DNA from: NORP259 sp041398705
GTDB taxonomy: Bacteria > Planctomycetota > UBA1135 > GCA-002686595
Direction: 5' to 3'
Assembly (NCBI GenBank): GCA_041398705.1
Contig: JAWKUI010000004.1
Coordinates: 248,001 to 312,000, forward strand
Length of the DNA stretch: 64,000 bases
Below, one piece after another: positions 63,145 to 64,000 of the stretch. Both the position numbers and the translations under genes were made by a program. A model generated the notes under the pieces. The model worked only from the letters and a program-made list of their open reading frames with translations, did no database searches and had not been told where the DNA came from. How positions within the stretch are numbered: position 1 is the stretch's first letter; each line of letters starts with the position of its first letter.

Positions 63145-64000
63145 TTGTTCCGCTACCTCCGCACAATCCGAGACCATCGCCAGCTCGTCGCCGACTTCGT
63201 ACGGCGCGACCTGCGGGCGCGTTACGTGGGCTCGAGCATGGGCTTCTTCTGGTCCGTGGTGTTCCCGATCATCAACCTGATCGTCTTCACCTTCGTGTTC
63301 CGGATGATCCTGAACGCCCGTTGGAGCGACTTCCAGGACGGCACGACGGTGGCCGTGATCATGCTGATGGGCATTGTGATCTGGTCGGCTTTTGCGGAGT
63401 CCATGTCGCGCTGCACGAACTCGCTGGTCGAGAATTCCAACCTGATCCAGAAGGTGGTGTTCCCGGCCGAGGTCCTGCCGACTTACATGGTGATCTCCTC
63501 GCTGATCAACATGTTGATCTCCTTCCCCGTGGTGCTCGCCGCGGTGATCTGGCTCGGTTACGTGGATCCGATCACGGACCCGGCCGTGCTCGCGAAGATG
63601 GCCGAAGCCGGCGACCCGGGTTTCAACCTGGGCCCCTCGCTCGTCGTGCTGCCCCTATTGCTCCTGCTGCAGGGCCTGCTCACGGCGGGCCTCGGCATGT
63701 TCTTCGCCGCGTTCAACCTGTTCTGGCGCGACACCTTCCACCTGATGGGCGTAGCCCTCACGGTGTGGATGTTCGCCACGCCGATCTTCTACCCCGCCCT
63801 CGCCGTCGAACGCAAAGGCTTCGGCTGGCTGCTCGACCTGAATCCGATGCACTGGCTGATCGACAGCTACCGCCGCATCGGGCTCAACGGTCAGTGGCCC
63901 GAGTGGAGCCGCCTGGGCATGTTGGCCCTGGTCAGCATGCTCTTGCTCCACCTGGGGTCCAGCTTCTTCCGCTCGCAGAAAAACCGCTTCCCCGACCTGC
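63145..64000 (+). CDS. ABC-2 polysaccharide export permease, copy 2 (cut by window end)
   Basis: 285 codons are visible from a TTG start (LFRYLRTIRDHRQL). The protein is clearly paralogous to copy 1 along its whole length: RDLRARYVGSSMGFFWSVVF, NLIQKVVFPAEVLPTY, FNLFWRDTFHLMGVALTVW and NPMHWLIDSYR are shared, with the end KNRFPDL matching KRFPDLL. Only the last codon or two lie beyond the window. The tandem pair suggests a heterodimeric exporter or two exporters for related glycans, with the ATPase gene probably following. Confidence 0.88.
   Translation, partial: MFRYLRTIRDHRQLVADFVRRDLRARYVGSSMGFFWSVVFPIINLIVFTFVFRMILNARWSDFQDGTTVAVIMLMGIVIWSAFAESMSRCTNSLVENSNLIQKVVFPAEVLPTYMVISSLINMLISFPVVLAAVIWLGYVDPITDPAVLAKMAEAGDPGFNLGPSLVVLPLLLLLQGLLTAGLGMFFAAFNLFWRDTFHLMGVALTVWMFATPIFYPALAVERKGFGWLLDLNPMHWLIDSYRRIGLNGQWPEWSRLGMLALVSMLLLHLGSSFFRSQKNRFPDL

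Overview
The window is a gene-dense, GC-rich bacterial chromosome segment with about 47 protein genes, one tRNA and no rRNA, phage, insertion sequence or CRISPR array. The organism is probably an uncultured or deep-branching member of the Planctomycetota. The basis is the mix of secreted FG-GAP/VCBS and UnbV/ASPIC proteins, a di-heme thiol oxidoreductase, an FHA-Ser/Thr kinase, gliding-type ABC genes in a non-Bacteroidetes setting, and a C-terminal 'WYRD' module that I associate from memory with such lineages. This placement is inference. Several housekeeping genes are broken by small indels although the encoded protein is otherwise intact, which looks more like draft long-read assembly error than gene decay.

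Layout. 0-7.6 kb (minus): the peptide-processing pair TldE/TldD, an RNase R/II-type exoribonuclease, and leuS. 7.8-11.8 kb (plus): tRNA-Ala(GGC), lysS, and a LolC/LolD-like lipoprotein-release ABC pair. 11.8-16 kb (minus): an isoprenoid operon xseB-ispA-dxs-nadK. 16.1-18.8 kb (plus): a zinc-ribbon methyltransferase coupled to a TMTC-like membrane TPR protein. 18.8-25.4 kb: O-methyltransferase, OsmC, short-chain dehydrogenase, a four-domain S1 protein, a CheC-like protein, panB and a COG2509 flavoprotein. 25.6-28.9 kb (plus): a possible Fe(II)-oxygenase-like protein, a broken methyltransferase and a broken EF-hand protein. 29.1-33.3 kb (minus): gapA-pgk-rpe-accD, with gapA and pgk full of indels. 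33.5-38.5 kb (plus): tilS, yggS and a membrane FHA-kinase. 38.6-41.1 kb: an HDOD signalling protein, divergent from a PNP-like gene coupled to purN. 41.1-52.4 kb (minus): a secreted FG-GAP protein, the MrfA/MrfB-type repair pair, and a four-gene GldA-GldF-GldG-DUF4340 ABC operon. 52.6-54.5 kb: dnaK. 54.8-62.0 kb (plus): a block of exported proteins (VCBS protein, di-heme oxidoreductase with a dockerin-like tail, cohesin-like protein, UnbV/ASPIC protein interrupted by one in-frame TGA). 62-64 kb: two tandem polysaccharide-exporter permeases, the second cut by the window edge.

Genes are tightly packed. Nine neighbouring pairs share start and stop bases (ATGA, GTGA or similar), which points to translational coupling within operons. 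The most interesting region is 54.8-62 kb, where an extracellular di-heme enzyme ends in two dockerin-like calcium repeats and directly overlaps a gene for a cohesin-like secreted protein. That protein in turn shares its C-terminal module with two other exported proteins in the window.
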